Shown: piece after piece, positions 9,501 through 17,744 of the stretch
Layout: every line of letters starts with the position of its first letter
Numbering within the stretch: position 1 is the stretch's first letter
Source of the DNA: an uncultured Clostridia bacterium
Lineage (GTDB): Bacteria > Bacillota > Clostridia > Christensenellales > Pumilibacteraceae
Direction: 5' to 3'
Assembly (NCBI GenBank): GCA_947175195.1
Contig: CAMWLQ010000001.1
Coordinates: forward strand, 235,501 to 299,500
DNA length: 64,000 nucleotides
Made by a program: the position numbers and the translations under genes
Notes under the pieces: generated by a model
What the model was told of the DNA's origin: nothing
Databases searched by the model: none
Seen by the model: the letters and a program-made list of their open reading frames with translations, nothing else

Positions 9501-9826
9501 AAGTACATGCGCACCAGCCGCTGACAGTAGCTGTGCAGTGTGCCTATATTGCACGCGGGCAAAAGCTCCAGTGCGTTTTCGGCAATCGCGCGGAACTTGG
9601 GGTCGGCTTTCAGCTCGTACAGCTTGTCGGTAAGCTTGACGCGCATATCAGCAGCCGACGCGCGGGTAAACGTTACAATAAGCATTTCGTCCAGCGAAAC
9701 GCCTTTTTTAAGCTTGTCTATAATGCGCGCTATCATTACGGTAGTCTTGCCGCTGCCCGCGCCCGCCGATACTATTATATTTCCGCTTGTCGTTATTGCG
9801 CGGAGTTGATTGTCGGTAAAAGCCAT
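6542..9826 (-). CDS. addA: ATP-dependent helicase/nuclease subunit A (AddA)
   Basis: Helicase-nuclease of the AddAB complex that resects double-strand breaks for RecA loading; cytoplasmic. It is a UvrD/PcrA-type SF1 helicase: AGAGSGKTT (Walker A, residues 21-29), FIDEFQD (Walker B, 349-355), ALTRAKRE late in the helicase core. A C-terminal RecB-type nuclease follows: GVIDLL (D about 1031), IVDYKTG (D1045, K1047) and QLELY. At 1094 aa it is slightly short for AddA (about 1200). The start at 9824-9826 is chosen because MAFTDNQLRAI matches AddA N-termini and GGAGGAG lies 8 nt upstream; the open frame extends 59 codons further but overlaps addB. It follows addB by 2 nt. Confidence 0.95.
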   Translation of the reverse strand: MAFTDNQLRAITTSGNIIVSAGAGSGKTTVMIARIIDKLKKGVSLDEMLIVTFTRASAADMRVKLTDKLYELKADPKFRAIAENALELLPACNIGTLHSYCQRLVRMYFFAADLDPSAAVCEECEADAIKQRVVSDAVECAWNAADPCFMTMYDMLCVGRSDDGVKAAVGDILEFALTMPDPQAYLADTRADDAYFAELDGIVTSRREAIAKKISALKLDLAAAGMEKHVMGADDMLAYMDGITDTITYTSHKARHDYTDELNEQYKNLKTRCKKFREFIVETENAKAVESAPYSFALRAVAADALQRYAERKRSLGKIDYSDLEHGAYNVLRDSECLSGITENIKYVFIDEFQDVNPLQSAIAECFRAAGAEMFVVGDIKQSIYGFRRCSPEHFKRAIASPHYTHIPLTDNFRSSEAVINFVNSVFDGVMTKDFGGVDYSDAAQRLVWGNKSITDGKTAFYAVDESDDEPTQIDTVAVPSEGNGQEKRDGYSVVTDAVAAVDDDSQAELVADCIFEYITRSPAPKVGNIAVLVRSVKSRFCVALGRELDRRSVKYCLEKRSSAKSFPEVVALMDILRCADNRLDDIALYTAMRSAMGGFSDEELARIAAEGESACRAAFVKPIGSGQRVNYAFWQKVNAYNGELKDRVDKFIAARDKIVDFAINHDCADVLGFITSEIDYFQQVYEQGGSAAAVDALIRFAADRACDMHAFLTYFDGNNIELSASGGGDAVAITTMHSSKGLEYDLVIVADTNKQFSNTDKEKRVLISENGVFVKIPDEDTHLLKKSAPWMVENLTYSDRQRAEELRLFYVALTRAKRELIVCGKKSAFAPVAPEDSKCMMNFLSRLTPDKIDVKPVPIGDVEELRPYDGSIAAAVSARHKQVEEYNALRLKCALPVKTCVTAVAHDEWEEGDYTAHTKVLTVDDRDTDKNEKDKNGDSAASMLRGTAYHRAMELADFVDFDMDELRRTCENFSLVDEREIATAVAAMKELTAGSAFIAKERYFIVNLPAAQVYGDEGITGNVLVQGVIDLLIVDKDGNATIVDYKTGNPVSLNNNAYRKQLELYSAAVERVTPYKVKKAVLYSFAAGKLIQP

Positions 9827-9828
9827 AA

Positions 9829-12624
9829 CTAATTCTCCTCCCCGCCGTCGCTCAGCGAATCCGCGTCGTAATCGAACGAACGCGGCTCGCCGCCGCCGCA
9901 AATGCCCGTGTACGGACAATAGGCGCACGCCTCGCCTATGGGCGAACGGCAAATAAATCCGTCCGCTATTTCGTCGGCGGCTATATCGGCATTGCTTTTG
10001 CACCGCGCAATAAGCGCGTCAAACACAGGCTTGTCCAACAATGATTTGTTGCGCCGCGAAAACACTACCTCGTCCGTTTCCTTATCCACCGTCAGCCGCG
10101 CGGGAATAATATCGGACGCAGGTCCGCCCGCCTCTAAGTCGGTATCGTATTCCACCGCCACGTCCACGTCGGCTACCATGCACCCTGACATAGCCCTGTC
10201 GCGCGTTTTGGTGTAATACCGCTTGGGCGTGCGCACGTAAAACATGCCCGTAACGTCGTAGGGCAAAGCGTATGCGTAAAGCGGCAGCTGCATATCGGTG
10301 CCGTCAAGACATTTATTTATATCGAACTGCTTGTTGCCCGTTTTGTAGTCGATTATTCGGGCATGGTCGTCGCACAAATCAAACCTGTCTATAAACCCGA
10401 TAAATTCAAACTGCGCTTTCGTTCCAAGCGTTTTGCCGCCGAAACGGTACTCGGTCTTGCCCACCTCGTACTCGCCTTTTTCCAAAATGCGTGCGTTTTC
10501 GGTTGCGTAGTCCACTGCGTCCGCCAGCATGCGACTGTAGGTCGCGCCGTCGGGCTGCATATCGCTTTCGGCAAGCACATCGTCGATTATCTTTTTTACC
10601 GCCTGCTCCGAGCAATCATACGGCTGCCGCTCCACAAACCGCCGCATAAAGTCGTGCACCACAATACCGAAATCGGGCGCGCCGAATCCGCCGCGCCGCT
10701 CCGCCAGGCCGACGGAATCATGCAAAAATCGATAGTACGGGCAGCTAAACCAATGCGACAGCTCGCTGACCGACAGCGTGGGCTTGTGCGTAATATTTAT
10801 GCGTTCGCAAAACGGCGATGGCTGCGCCGTCGTCTTCTCCGTCCCGCCGTCCACCGAATGGGCGTGCACGGTCAACCGCCTTGCCACCAGCTCCCGCGCT
10901 GCGGCGGGCACCGAGGCATGCTTTGATATAAGCTGCGCGTCGTCCGACCGCAAAAGCATTTCGCACATTTGCGAATAATCGAGCTTGTTGATCGTTTTTG
11001 CCAGCTCGCGTATAAACGCCGCAGGGCTACCGTCCGCCGCCGAGTACGCCACGTACACGCTGCCCGCGTTTACTACAACCGCTTTAAGCTCGTCGCGGCT
11101 TTGCTTGTTGCGCCCGCGAACGGTCGGCTCTATCACGCCGCCCAGCATATTGAGCTCGGTATCGGATATTAGTCCGGTATCGGCAATGGTTACGGGCATT
11201 ACGCCCTCGTTAAAATCGGTAATAAACAGCTTTTTGACAGCCGTCATGCGCAAGGCGCTCGGCACAGTTACGGTAACGCAATCGCGTTCGCGCGGCAGCG
11301 TGTTTACGTTGACGGCATGCGCCGCCGCAAAAAACGCTTTGGCGTCTATATCGAAATCGCCCGACCCGTAACGCTTTAACAGCTCCACAAGGTTGAATAC
11401 AGGCGTAACCACGTCCGTGCCGTGGGAGGTGGTGCTTTGCACAGCCGCAAAGTCGCATTTTTCGGCAACGCGCATGACGGCTGTACCAAAGTCCTCGCAG
11501 TCGAAAAATATGCGCGCGACGCTAAGCGCACGGCTTGCCGCACGCGCCCCGCCTTTAAAGTCGTAATCGAGCGGAACATACCCGAGCGCACGAGTGCTCA
11601 CCTCGTAAAGCAGCGTTTCCCCGTCCAATGCGTCGCAGCCGACGTAAGGGTTTTTGGCAAGCGCGACAAGCGCGGTGCAATCTATGGCATTGCGCTTTTT
11701 GTACGCGGTATACAATTTATATATATTGTCGATTGCGGCAAGCGGCGGTGTGGAAAACAGCGGCTTGCTCTCGTCGGTATAAGCGGGAATCTCGTATTCG
11801 CCGAGTATGCGGTTGAGCGCGCGCGGCGAGGGACATATCACCGCCACGTCCTCGTACCGCCCGCCACGGTAAACGTAGTCGCGTATTTCGGCGGCGACCT
11901 GCTTGTACTCGCTTACCTTGTCGGGCGCGCAAAGCATGTCGAGCGTTTCGCGCTTAACGGCGCGCGGCGGCGCGCAGTACAGCGTAAACGACTTGGCATG
12001 TCCCGCCAAAACCGAAAATACCCGCGCAATCAGCTTGGTCATGTCCTCGTACCCGATAGCGAAAAAGCGGGTGTTTTTTATGAACTTTCCGTCCGCGTTC
12101 TTTATCAGCGCAAACAGCTTGTCGGGCGCGTCCGAATACTCGCCCTTTATTTTGTCGTACTCCGACTTGATAAGCGCAAGGTCGGACAGCTTGACCTTGA
12201 CCGCGCCGCTCGCCTCGATTTCCGATATATTCGCGTCGGACGCGGTGATTTGCTGAATGGTGGTGTACGCCTCGCGCGCAAAGTCGTCAAACGCCGCCGC
12301 ACGAGTATAGTATCCGAAATCCTTTTTTGCGGCGGCAACGGCGCGCGCGGTTATCATTACCCCGCCCTCTTGCGACAGTGTTTTTGCCGCGGGCGCTACC
12401 CTGCGCGATAAGCGCGACAACGTAAGCACTTCGCAGTCGAGCGCGCCGCCCATGCCGTCACTGCCGCAAAACAGCGTTTGCTCCACCGTTTGGGTATAGC
12501 GGTCGGGGCAAAGCACAACGTAGTATTCGTCGGGCGAAAACTCTCTTTTGTTAAGCTCCCGCGCAAGCTCCTTCAGCGCCTGCGGATAGCTGTCGAATTG
12601 CTTTTTTGTCATCTTGGGTTGCAT
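9829..12624 (-). CDS. addB: ATP-dependent nuclease subunit B (AddB)
   Basis: Second subunit of AddAB, 931 aa, with an inactivated helicase-like body and a C-terminal Fe-S-stabilised nuclease. The nuclease motifs are GFIDRFDL and RIIDYKTG. Four cysteines expected to hold a 4Fe-4S cluster are visible: one in SHWFSCPYYRF and three in EACAYCPYTGICGG. The N-terminus lacks a clear Walker A, unlike B. subtilis AddB. The start at 12622-12624 (MQPKMTKKQF) lies 6 nt after TATAAT, implying a leaderless mRNA; the ATG four codons on is the alternative and also lacks a Shine-Dalgarno. It is first gene of the addB-addA operon. Confidence 0.92.
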   Translation of the reverse strand: MQPKMTKKQFDSYPQALKELARELNKREFSPDEYYVVLCPDRYTQTVEQTLFCGSDGMGGALDCEVLTLSRLSRRVAPAAKTLSQEGGVMITARAVAAAKKDFGYYTRAAAFDDFAREAYTTIQQITASDANISEIEASGAVKVKLSDLALIKSEYDKIKGEYSDAPDKLFALIKNADGKFIKNTRFFAIGYEDMTKLIARVFSVLAGHAKSFTLYCAPPRAVKRETLDMLCAPDKVSEYKQVAAEIRDYVYRGGRYEDVAVICPSPRALNRILGEYEIPAYTDESKPLFSTPPLAAIDNIYKLYTAYKKRNAIDCTALVALAKNPYVGCDALDGETLLYEVSTRALGYVPLDYDFKGGARAASRALSVARIFFDCEDFGTAVMRVAEKCDFAAVQSTTSHGTDVVTPVFNLVELLKRYGSGDFDIDAKAFFAAAHAVNVNTLPRERDCVTVTVPSALRMTAVKKLFITDFNEGVMPVTIADTGLISDTELNMLGGVIEPTVRGRNKQSRDELKAVVVNAGSVYVAYSAADGSPAAFIRELAKTINKLDYSQMCEMLLRSDDAQLISKHASVPAAARELVARRLTVHAHSVDGGTEKTTAQPSPFCERINITHKPTLSVSELSHWFSCPYYRFLHDSVGLAERRGGFGAPDFGIVVHDFMRRFVERQPYDCSEQAVKKIIDDVLAESDMQPDGATYSRMLADAVDYATENARILEKGEYEVGKTEYRFGGKTLGTKAQFEFIGFIDRFDLCDDHARIIDYKTGNKQFDINKCLDGTDMQLPLYAYALPYDVTGMFYVRTPKRYYTKTRDRAMSGCMVADVDVAVEYDTDLEAGGPASDIIPARLTVDKETDEVVFSRRNKSLLDKPVFDALIARCKSNADIAADEIADGFICRSPIGEACAYCPYTGICGGGEPRSFDYDADSLSDGGEEN

Positions 12625-12630
12625 ACAAAC

Positions 12631-12659
12631 ATTATATACCCGATTGCGCCAAAAAGCAA
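12631..12659 (-). promoter_or_regulatory. addBA promoter, leaderless configuration
   Basis: TTGCTT (12654-12659), 17-bp spacer, TATAAT (12631-12636), then GTTTGT and ATG. No ribosome-binding site fits between. Confidence 0.75.
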
Positions 12660-12664
12660 GTAGT

Positions 12665-12716
12665 AACCGATAGCGACTAATAATCGGTTGCAAAAACCGC
12701 CCGAATATGATAGAAT
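12665..12716 (+). promoter_or_regulatory. Lipoprotein promoter with adjoining inverted repeat
   Basis: Promoter TTGCAA (12688-12693), 17 bp, TAGAAT (12711-12716). An inverted repeat AACCGAT (12665-12671) / ATCGGTT (12683-12689) lies between this and the divergent addB promoter and touches the -35, so it could be an operator. The 75-nt leader that follows contains a GTAAAG...CTTTAC hairpin near 12729-12757 whose function is unknown. Confidence 0.55.
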
Positions 12717-12796
12717 AAGCTTACGGTCGTAAAGGGCGGAGCAAGGCTCGGCTTTACATTATGCGATTACGGGTATTCGACCCAATAAGGTGAATT

Positions 12797-13783
12797 ATGA
12801 AAAACAATGCAAAAAGATATTTGTGTGCGGCGCTTGCCGCGACAACGGCGTTCTCGTTTGTAGCGTGCAGCACCGAAACGGCGGAATCGGCGTTTGACAG
12901 CCCGCTGCCCTGGCACGTGTCGGACTCGTCGTACGAAAAGCTGGAATACTCCGTTGCAATATACAACACCCAAAAGAGCGAAAAGGAAGACGAGCGCGAA
13001 AAGATAGCCGACGGCACAATGACCTTTACTTTGGAGGAAGGCAAGGACCAGGGCTATACCATGCTCGGTATGAGCTTTACCGTAACCTACCTTAACACCG
13101 ACGCCGCAGGCGATGACGCGGGACTGACGGACAAGATAGAATCTACCGTGTACTTCGAGCCCAACAGCCTTGCCGCCAAAAGCATGGAAAAAACGGTAAC
13201 GCTTGCCGACCGCAAGGACACGAAAAATCTTTCCTACAAAATCAACGCCGATTACTTTGGCACGCACAAAGCCACGTTCCAATATTTCAAGCAAGAGGGC
13301 GCAAAGGAAAAAACGCGCTCGCTCCCCCGCGACGCATGCCGCGACAACGAAATGATGTTTTTTGCCGCGCGGGCGCAAACGCTGAGCAAAAGCTCGTCCA
13401 CCAATTTTAAAATGATCAATCTTTACGATTCGTTCAACACCGGCAAAACGGCGGAGTACCGTATAACGGTCACGGGCAGCTCTGAGCGCAAGCTGGACAT
13501 AGGCGAATGGGTAAGCGAGTACGGCATACAAGCCGTTACCGACGAAAAAAGCGGCAAAACCACCTACCCCATAACATGCTATACCACCACGCTGCAAATA
13601 AACGACGAAAAGCACGGACCGGCATACACAGTACTGTATGCAAAGGACTCCTTTACCGTCGGCTCGGCGGAGCACAAAAAACTGCCTATCAAGATAGATT
13701 ACAGCGCGTACACGGGCAGCAAGCCGTACCGCCTGACGTCGTACACACTCACCTCCTGCTCGTTTTCAAAGACGGCGGAATAG
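12797..13783 (+). CDS. Secreted lipoprotein of unknown function
   Basis: A 328-aa exported lipoprotein. The signal peptide MKNNAKRYLCAALAATTAFS ends in the lipobox FVAC, giving a lipid-modified Cys near residue 24. The mature part is hydrophilic and rich in Thr, Ser and Lys, with probable beta structure; no enzyme motif was recognised. AAGGTG precedes the ATG by 6 nt. It is followed after 9 nt by the RimK-like ligase gene, so the two are co-transcribed. It may be a surface or binding protein whose role is linked to the ligase product, but this is only inferred from position. Confidence 0.75.
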   Translation: MKNNAKRYLCAALAATTAFSFVACSTETAESAFDSPLPWHVSDSSYEKLEYSVAIYNTQKSEKEDEREKIADGTMTFTLEEGKDQGYTMLGMSFTVTYLNTDAAGDDAGLTDKIESTVYFEPNSLAAKSMEKTVTLADRKDTKNLSYKINADYFGTHKATFQYFKQEGAKEKTRSLPRDACRDNEMMFFAARAQTLSKSSSTNFKMINLYDSFNTGKTAEYRITVTGSSERKLDIGEWVSEYGIQAVTDEKSGKTTYPITCYTTTLQINDEKHGPAYTVLYAKDSFTVGSAEHKKLPIKIDYSAYTGSKPYRLTSYTLTSCSFSKTAE

Positions 13784-13792
13784 CCGCTTAGT

Positions 13793-14656
13793 ATGAAGGG
13801 ACTGATTGTAGTAAACGCGTACGCCAAAACGACGGAAACGCGGCAGGTTTTGCGACTGCGCCAAGAGCTTTACAATCGCGGAGTGCCCACCAACGTCGTG
13901 CGCAACGACAAATTTTTTGCGCACGTTGCGGACGGCGAGCTTGCGGACAACCTGAGCAAATACGATTTTTGTATTTATTTGGATAAAGACAAGTACGCCT
14001 CGCGCGTACTGGAAAAACATATGCGGCTGTTCAATTCCGCCGCGGCTATAGAAAACTGCGACGACAAAATGACCACGCACATACTTTTGTCCGACAGCGG
14101 TATACCTATGCCCCCGACCATTGCGGGGCTTTTGTGCTACGACAAAACCGCCGAGGTGAGCGACGACGCCGTGGACGGCGTGGCAAACGCGCTCGGGTTT
14201 CCCGTGGTGGTAAAGCAGGCTTACGGCTCGATGGGCAGCGGCGTGTTCATGGCGGTTGCGCGCGGACAGCTAAAAGACTTAATGGAAAGGTTTAAGTGCG
14301 AGCCACACCTCTTTCAAAAATATATCAAGTCCTCACACGGCAGGGACTTGCGCGTTATCGTCGTGGGCGGCAAAGTCTTGGGCGGCATAGAGCGCCGCTC
14401 AAACGGAGATTTCCGTTCCAATATCGGTTTGGGCGGCAGCGCCACAGCAGTCCCCGTTCCGCTGCAGGTGCAGGACTACGCGGTACAAGCGGCGCAAATA
14501 CTCGGGCTCGATTACTGCGGCATAGACTTTTTGTACGGCGATCCGTTTATGCTGTGCGAGGTAAATTCCAACGCGTTTTTCGACGCGTTCGAGGCGGCTA
14601 CGGACATCAACGTTGCGGGCGCATACGCGCAGCATATTCTTGATATTTTGCATTGA
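13793..14656 (+). CDS. RimK-type ATP-grasp ligase
   Basis: ATP-dependent carboxylate-amine ligase of the RimK family (287 aa), which usually adds glutamate or related residues to a protein or small-molecule acceptor. Visible: an N-terminal preATP-grasp region, FPVVVKQAYGSMGSG (ATP-binding lysine and glycine-rich loop, about residues 136-151), GRDLRVIVVGGKVLGGIER, and the metal-binding end GIDFLYGDPFMLCEVNSNA, where D and E/N co-ordinate Mg. Length fits the family. The acceptor is unknown. It is second in an operon with the lipoprotein; no good Shine-Dalgarno is present, which suggests translational coupling. Confidence 0.85.
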   Translation: MKGLIVVNAYAKTTETRQVLRLRQELYNRGVPTNVVRNDKFFAHVADGELADNLSKYDFCIYLDKDKYASRVLEKHMRLFNSAAAIENCDDKMTTHILLSDSGIPMPPTIAGLLCYDKTAEVSDDAVDGVANALGFPVVVKQAYGSMGSGVFMAVARGQLKDLMERFKCEPHLFQKYIKSSHGRDLRVIVVGGKVLGGIERRSNGDFRSNIGLGGSATAVPVPLQVQDYAVQAAQILGLDYCGIDFLYGDPFMLCEVNSNAFFDAFEAATDINVAGAYAQHILDILH

Positions 14657-14774
14657 CAATTCAGTTCACATTGTGATACAATATAACAAGTTGCAATTAC
14701 GGAAAGAAATATCGATATAATTTACTGACAAAGAAATCGAAAAATCAATCTGTGATTGTGATACAATATAACAA
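14653..14774 (+). promoter_or_regulatory. Tandem promoters and 20-bp direct repeats upstream of hybrid kinase
   Basis: The perfect 20-bp repeat ATTGTGATACAATATAACAA occurs at 14670-14689 and again at 14755-14774, 85 bp apart. Each carries an extended -10 (TGATACAAT). The first is preceded by TTGACA (14653-14658, 18-bp spacer). Between them is TTGCAA (14691-14696), 18 bp, TATAAT (14715-14720). Multiple starts or a regulator bound at both repeats are plausible. Confidence 0.55.
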
Positions 14775-14815
14775 CGGACAACCGTAACAAGTCTTAATCG
14801 ATAAGGGCACATTCT

Positions 14816-17008
14816 ATGAACGACGAGCGACACCAAAAAAGTATAATCGACTATCTTTTGCCACTGCTTAACGCCGCCGACGGCGAGCAAAGCAGCGACG
14901 GCGACGACGTTGCCGCCGCCAAGCAAATCCGCACGTTCATAGACGAAATCCCCGGCGGATTCTTGATTTACCGCGCGGACGAGGGCGAGGAAATTTTGTA
15001 CGCCAACAAGGCGTTAATCGAAATTTTCAAGTGCAACAGCCTTGCGGAGTTTATAGCGTTTACCGACGGCACGTTCCGCGGCATTGTTCACCACGACGAT
15101 TACGAGCGGGTAGAAACCGAAATCGAGGAACAAATAGCAACACACCCCGACAAAATGGATTACGTGGAGTACCGCATAGTGCGCAAGGACGGTATTACGC
15201 GCTGGGTGGAGGACTACGGTCACCATATAACCGACGACCTTGGACGTAATTACTTTTACGTGTTTATATCGGACGCGACGGAAAAGATTATACGCCAACT
15301 TGCCGAAAAAGCCCGGCTTATCAACGACCGCAAAAAAAGAGAAAACAAGCTGCAAAGCATTATAGAGGAATACGACAAGGAGCGCAAGCTGATCCGCCAA
15401 GAGCATTTACAGCGCCTGGAGGTTATAGAGGGGCTCAGCGCCAACTACGATTCCATTATCTACGCCGATATAGAAAAGAATATGGCACTGCCCTACCGTC
15501 TTTCCACACGGCTTGTGCACCAGTTCACCAAAAAACTCGAGGTGCGCGAATTCAAATGGTTTTTGGACGACTACGTCAAGGTATGGGTACACCCCGACGA
15601 TAAAGAGTTTGTCAAACAGCAAACGTCGGTGGATTTCATTCGCACCGCGCTTGAAGAAAATAACACCTACTACATAAATTACCGCTGCATTCAAAACAGC
15701 GAAACGCAGTACATACAGCTGCGCATAGTCAACGTTACCGGCGAAGGCAATACGCCCAACCAAATAGTAATGGGCTACCGCAACATCGACGAGGAAATGC
15801 TGCACGAAATGCGCCAAAAGCAACTGCTCGAGGCGGCATTGCAAAACGCGAAAATCGCCGACGTTGCCAAAACCACATTCCTGTCCAACATGTCGCACGA
15901 TATGCGCACGCCGCTCAACGCCATATTCGGGTACGTCAAGCTGGCGCGCAAGGCGCAAGCGCCCGACAGTCCCGTGCTGAAATACCTAAAAAGAATAGAA
16001 ACGGCGGGCAATCAAATACTTGATTTGGTGGACAAGGTGCTCGAGCTTTCGTATTCCGAATCGCGCGACGACACGCTTGTGGAAGAACCGTTCAACTTGC
16101 GCGACGCGCTCGAACAAGAGATTAAACGCATCTTGCCCAAAGCCGAGCAAAGGGGCGTCAAGATAAGTCTTCGCACCAACGCGGTATCTCATCCCAACGT
16201 AATCGGCGACAAAGACAAGCTGATGCAAATTATCGCCAACATAATGGACAACGCCATTAAGTATAACAAACAAGGCGGCAAGGTTGACGTAATCGTAACG
16301 CAAAAATCCGGCTTGCTCAACAATATATCATCGTACACGTTCGACGTAAAGGACAACGGCAAAGGCATATCCCAAACAATGCTCAACACCATTTTCGAGC
16401 CGTTTACGCGCGAAAACAATTCCACCCAAAGCGGTGTTTTCGGTGCGGGACTGGGACTGACTATTTGCAGGCAGCTTGCCGAAACAATGAACGCCACGAT
16501 TACCGCAAAAAGCAAGCTCGGCAAGGGCAGCACCTTCACCGTCGCTATCGGGCTTAAACCCGACCGACAAGACGAACAGGACCAATCCAATCAAGATCGA
16601 CTCGACCTGTCAGGCAAAAAGATACTCATTGTCGAGGACAATGAGATCAATATGGAAATCGAAACGGAATTGCTCGAGGACCTCGGCTTTGTTGTGGAAA
16701 GTGCGGAAAACGGCAAAGTAGCCGTGGAAAAAATCCGCGCCGCCAAAGATACCGACACGCATTACGACGTGGTGCTTATGGACATACAAATGCCCATAAT
16801 GGACGGGCGCGCCGCCGCAAAGGAAATTCGCGCATTAAAGGGCAATCCCCTATCCAAAGTTCCTATCATCGCGCTGTCGGCAAACGTATTCGAAAGCGAC
16901 CGCCGCGCGTCGCTGGAGGCAGGCATGGACGCGCACATCAACAAGCCGCTGGACGTGAACATGCTGCTCGAGGCAATCCACGTCGCACTCAGCAAGTCGG
17001 GCAAATAA
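14816..17008 (+). CDS. Soluble hybrid sensor histidine kinase (PAS-HisKA-HATPase-REC)
   Basis: Signal-transduction kinase of 730 aa without membrane segments, so it senses something cytoplasmic. A PAS-like domain spans about residues 40-160 (FLIYRADEGEEILYANKA). A coiled region and a second PAS-like part precede the HisKA box SNMSHDMRTPLNA (phospho-His near 362). The ATPase has DNAIKYNK (N box, about 478), DNGKGIS and GAGLGLTI. The C-terminal receiver begins at about 600 (ILIVEDNEINMEIE), with phospho-acceptor Asp in VVLMDIQMPIMDG (about 655) and a conserved Lys in HINKPLD. No partner regulator lies nearby; output may pass to an Hpt protein elsewhere. It has its own promoters and a terminator. 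Confidence 0.9.
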   Translation: MNDERHQKSIIDYLLPLLNAADGEQSSDGDDVAAAKQIRTFIDEIPGGFLIYRADEGEEILYANKALIEIFKCNSLAEFIAFTDGTFRGIVHHDDYERVETEIEEQIATHPDKMDYVEYRIVRKDGITRWVEDYGHHITDDLGRNYFYVFISDATEKIIRQLAEKARLINDRKKRENKLQSIIEEYDKERKLIRQEHLQRLEVIEGLSANYDSIIYADIEKNMALPYRLSTRLVHQFTKKLEVREFKWFLDDYVKVWVHPDDKEFVKQQTSVDFIRTALEENNTYYINYRCIQNSETQYIQLRIVNVTGEGNTPNQIVMGYRNIDEEMLHEMRQKQLLEAALQNAKIADVAKTTFLSNMSHDMRTPLNAIFGYVKLARKAQAPDSPVLKYLKRIETAGNQILDLVDKVLELSYSESRDDTLVEEPFNLRDALEQEIKRILPKAEQRGVKISLRTNAVSHPNVIGDKDKLMQIIANIMDNAIKYNKQGGKVDVIVTQKSGLLNNISSYTFDVKDNGKGISQTMLNTIFEPFTRENNSTQSGVFGAGLGLTICRQLAETMNATITAKSKLGKGSTFTVAIGLKPDRQDEQDQSNQDRLDLSGKKILIVEDNEINMEIETELLEDLGFVVESAENGKVAVEKIRAAKDTDTHYDVVLMDIQMPIMDGRAAAKEIRALKGNPLSKVPIIALSANVFESDRRASLEAGMDAHINKPLDVNMLLEAIHVALSKSGK

Positions 17009-17019
17009 ATTATCAAACA

Positions 17020-17052
17020 AAAAATGACGGCAAACAAACCGTCATTTTTTAT
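17020..17052. terminator. Bidirectional terminator
   Basis: ATGACGG and CCGTCAT pair around an 8-nt loop, with A's before and T's after the stem. It is shared by the hybrid kinase (+) and the exonuclease gene (-). Confidence 0.85.
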
Positions 17053-17064
17053 TGAATAATAGGG

Positions 17065-17712
17065 TTACTCGTCGCCCGCCGCCTTCTTTTGTTGGGCGTC
17101 CTCAACGTGCGGCAACGTTATTTCTTTTATTTTTCCGTTCAACGTTTTCTCCTTGAACTGCGCATGCTTAAAAAGAAACAGCTTTGCGTCAGTTTTAGCC
17201 ATTTTGCATAACTCCTTAAACACAAGCATAGTGAGGTATGCGTCATCCTCGCTTTTGTGCAAGCGCCCGTCAAATTCCAAATTAAGCTCGATTAGCATAT
17301 TTTCCAACGATACGTAATCTTTGGCGTTTGTTTGGTATTTATGTATTTTCTTTACATCGAAATATTCAAAGTTGATAAAAGGCAGGTTGTAACGTTTGGC
17401 GGCATAATTCAAATAGTTGGCGTCCGTGCCCGTGGTATGCCCTATTACGACGGTGTCTTTGTCGACCAACAATGCCCGTATTTGGTCATACCGTTCCTTA
17501 AAGTTAGGCGCGGCGTTATATTCCTTCTTTGTAAACGCCAGCAGTTTTTTTATTACGTAAGGATGAAACTTAGCCTCGGGCGCGACAAGCAGCGTCGCCC
17601 TGTCTATAATATTGAGCTCATCGTCTGTCAAAACGTACCCGAATTCACAAACAACCCCATGCCCGTGTTTGTAACAACAAGCGCACTCTATATCGAAAAA
17701 TAAAAATTTCAT
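17065..17712 (-). CDS. DnaQ-like DEDDh 3'-5' exonuclease
   Basis: Exonuclease of the RNase T/DnaQ superfamily, 215 aa. Exo I is FFDIEC (D7, E9), Exo II lies in VIGHTTGTDANYLNY, and Exo III is LHKSEDDAYLT (H and D spaced five apart as in DEDDh enzymes), so the catalytic set is complete. It is a stand-alone domain with a basic C-terminal tail. The start at 17710-17712 has AAGGAA upstream; the longer frame to 18189 overlaps the permease gene and is not real. It follows the ABC permease by 32 nt and may be the last gene of that operon. Substrate (DNA repair or small RNA) cannot be told. Confidence 0.85.
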   Translation of the reverse strand: MKFLFFDIECACCYKHGHGVVCEFGYVLTDDELNIIDRATLLVAPEAKFHPYVIKKLLAFTKKEYNAAPNFKERYDQIRALLVDKDTVVIGHTTGTDANYLNYAAKRYNLPFINFEYFDVKKIHKYQTNAKDYVSLENMLIELNLEFDGRLHKSEDDAYLTMLVFKELCKMAKTDAKLFLFKHAQFKEKTLNGKIKEITLPHVEDAQQKKAAGDE

Positions 17713-17744
17713 TGTGTTTTCCTTAGTAAATGGGCTTTTTGCGC

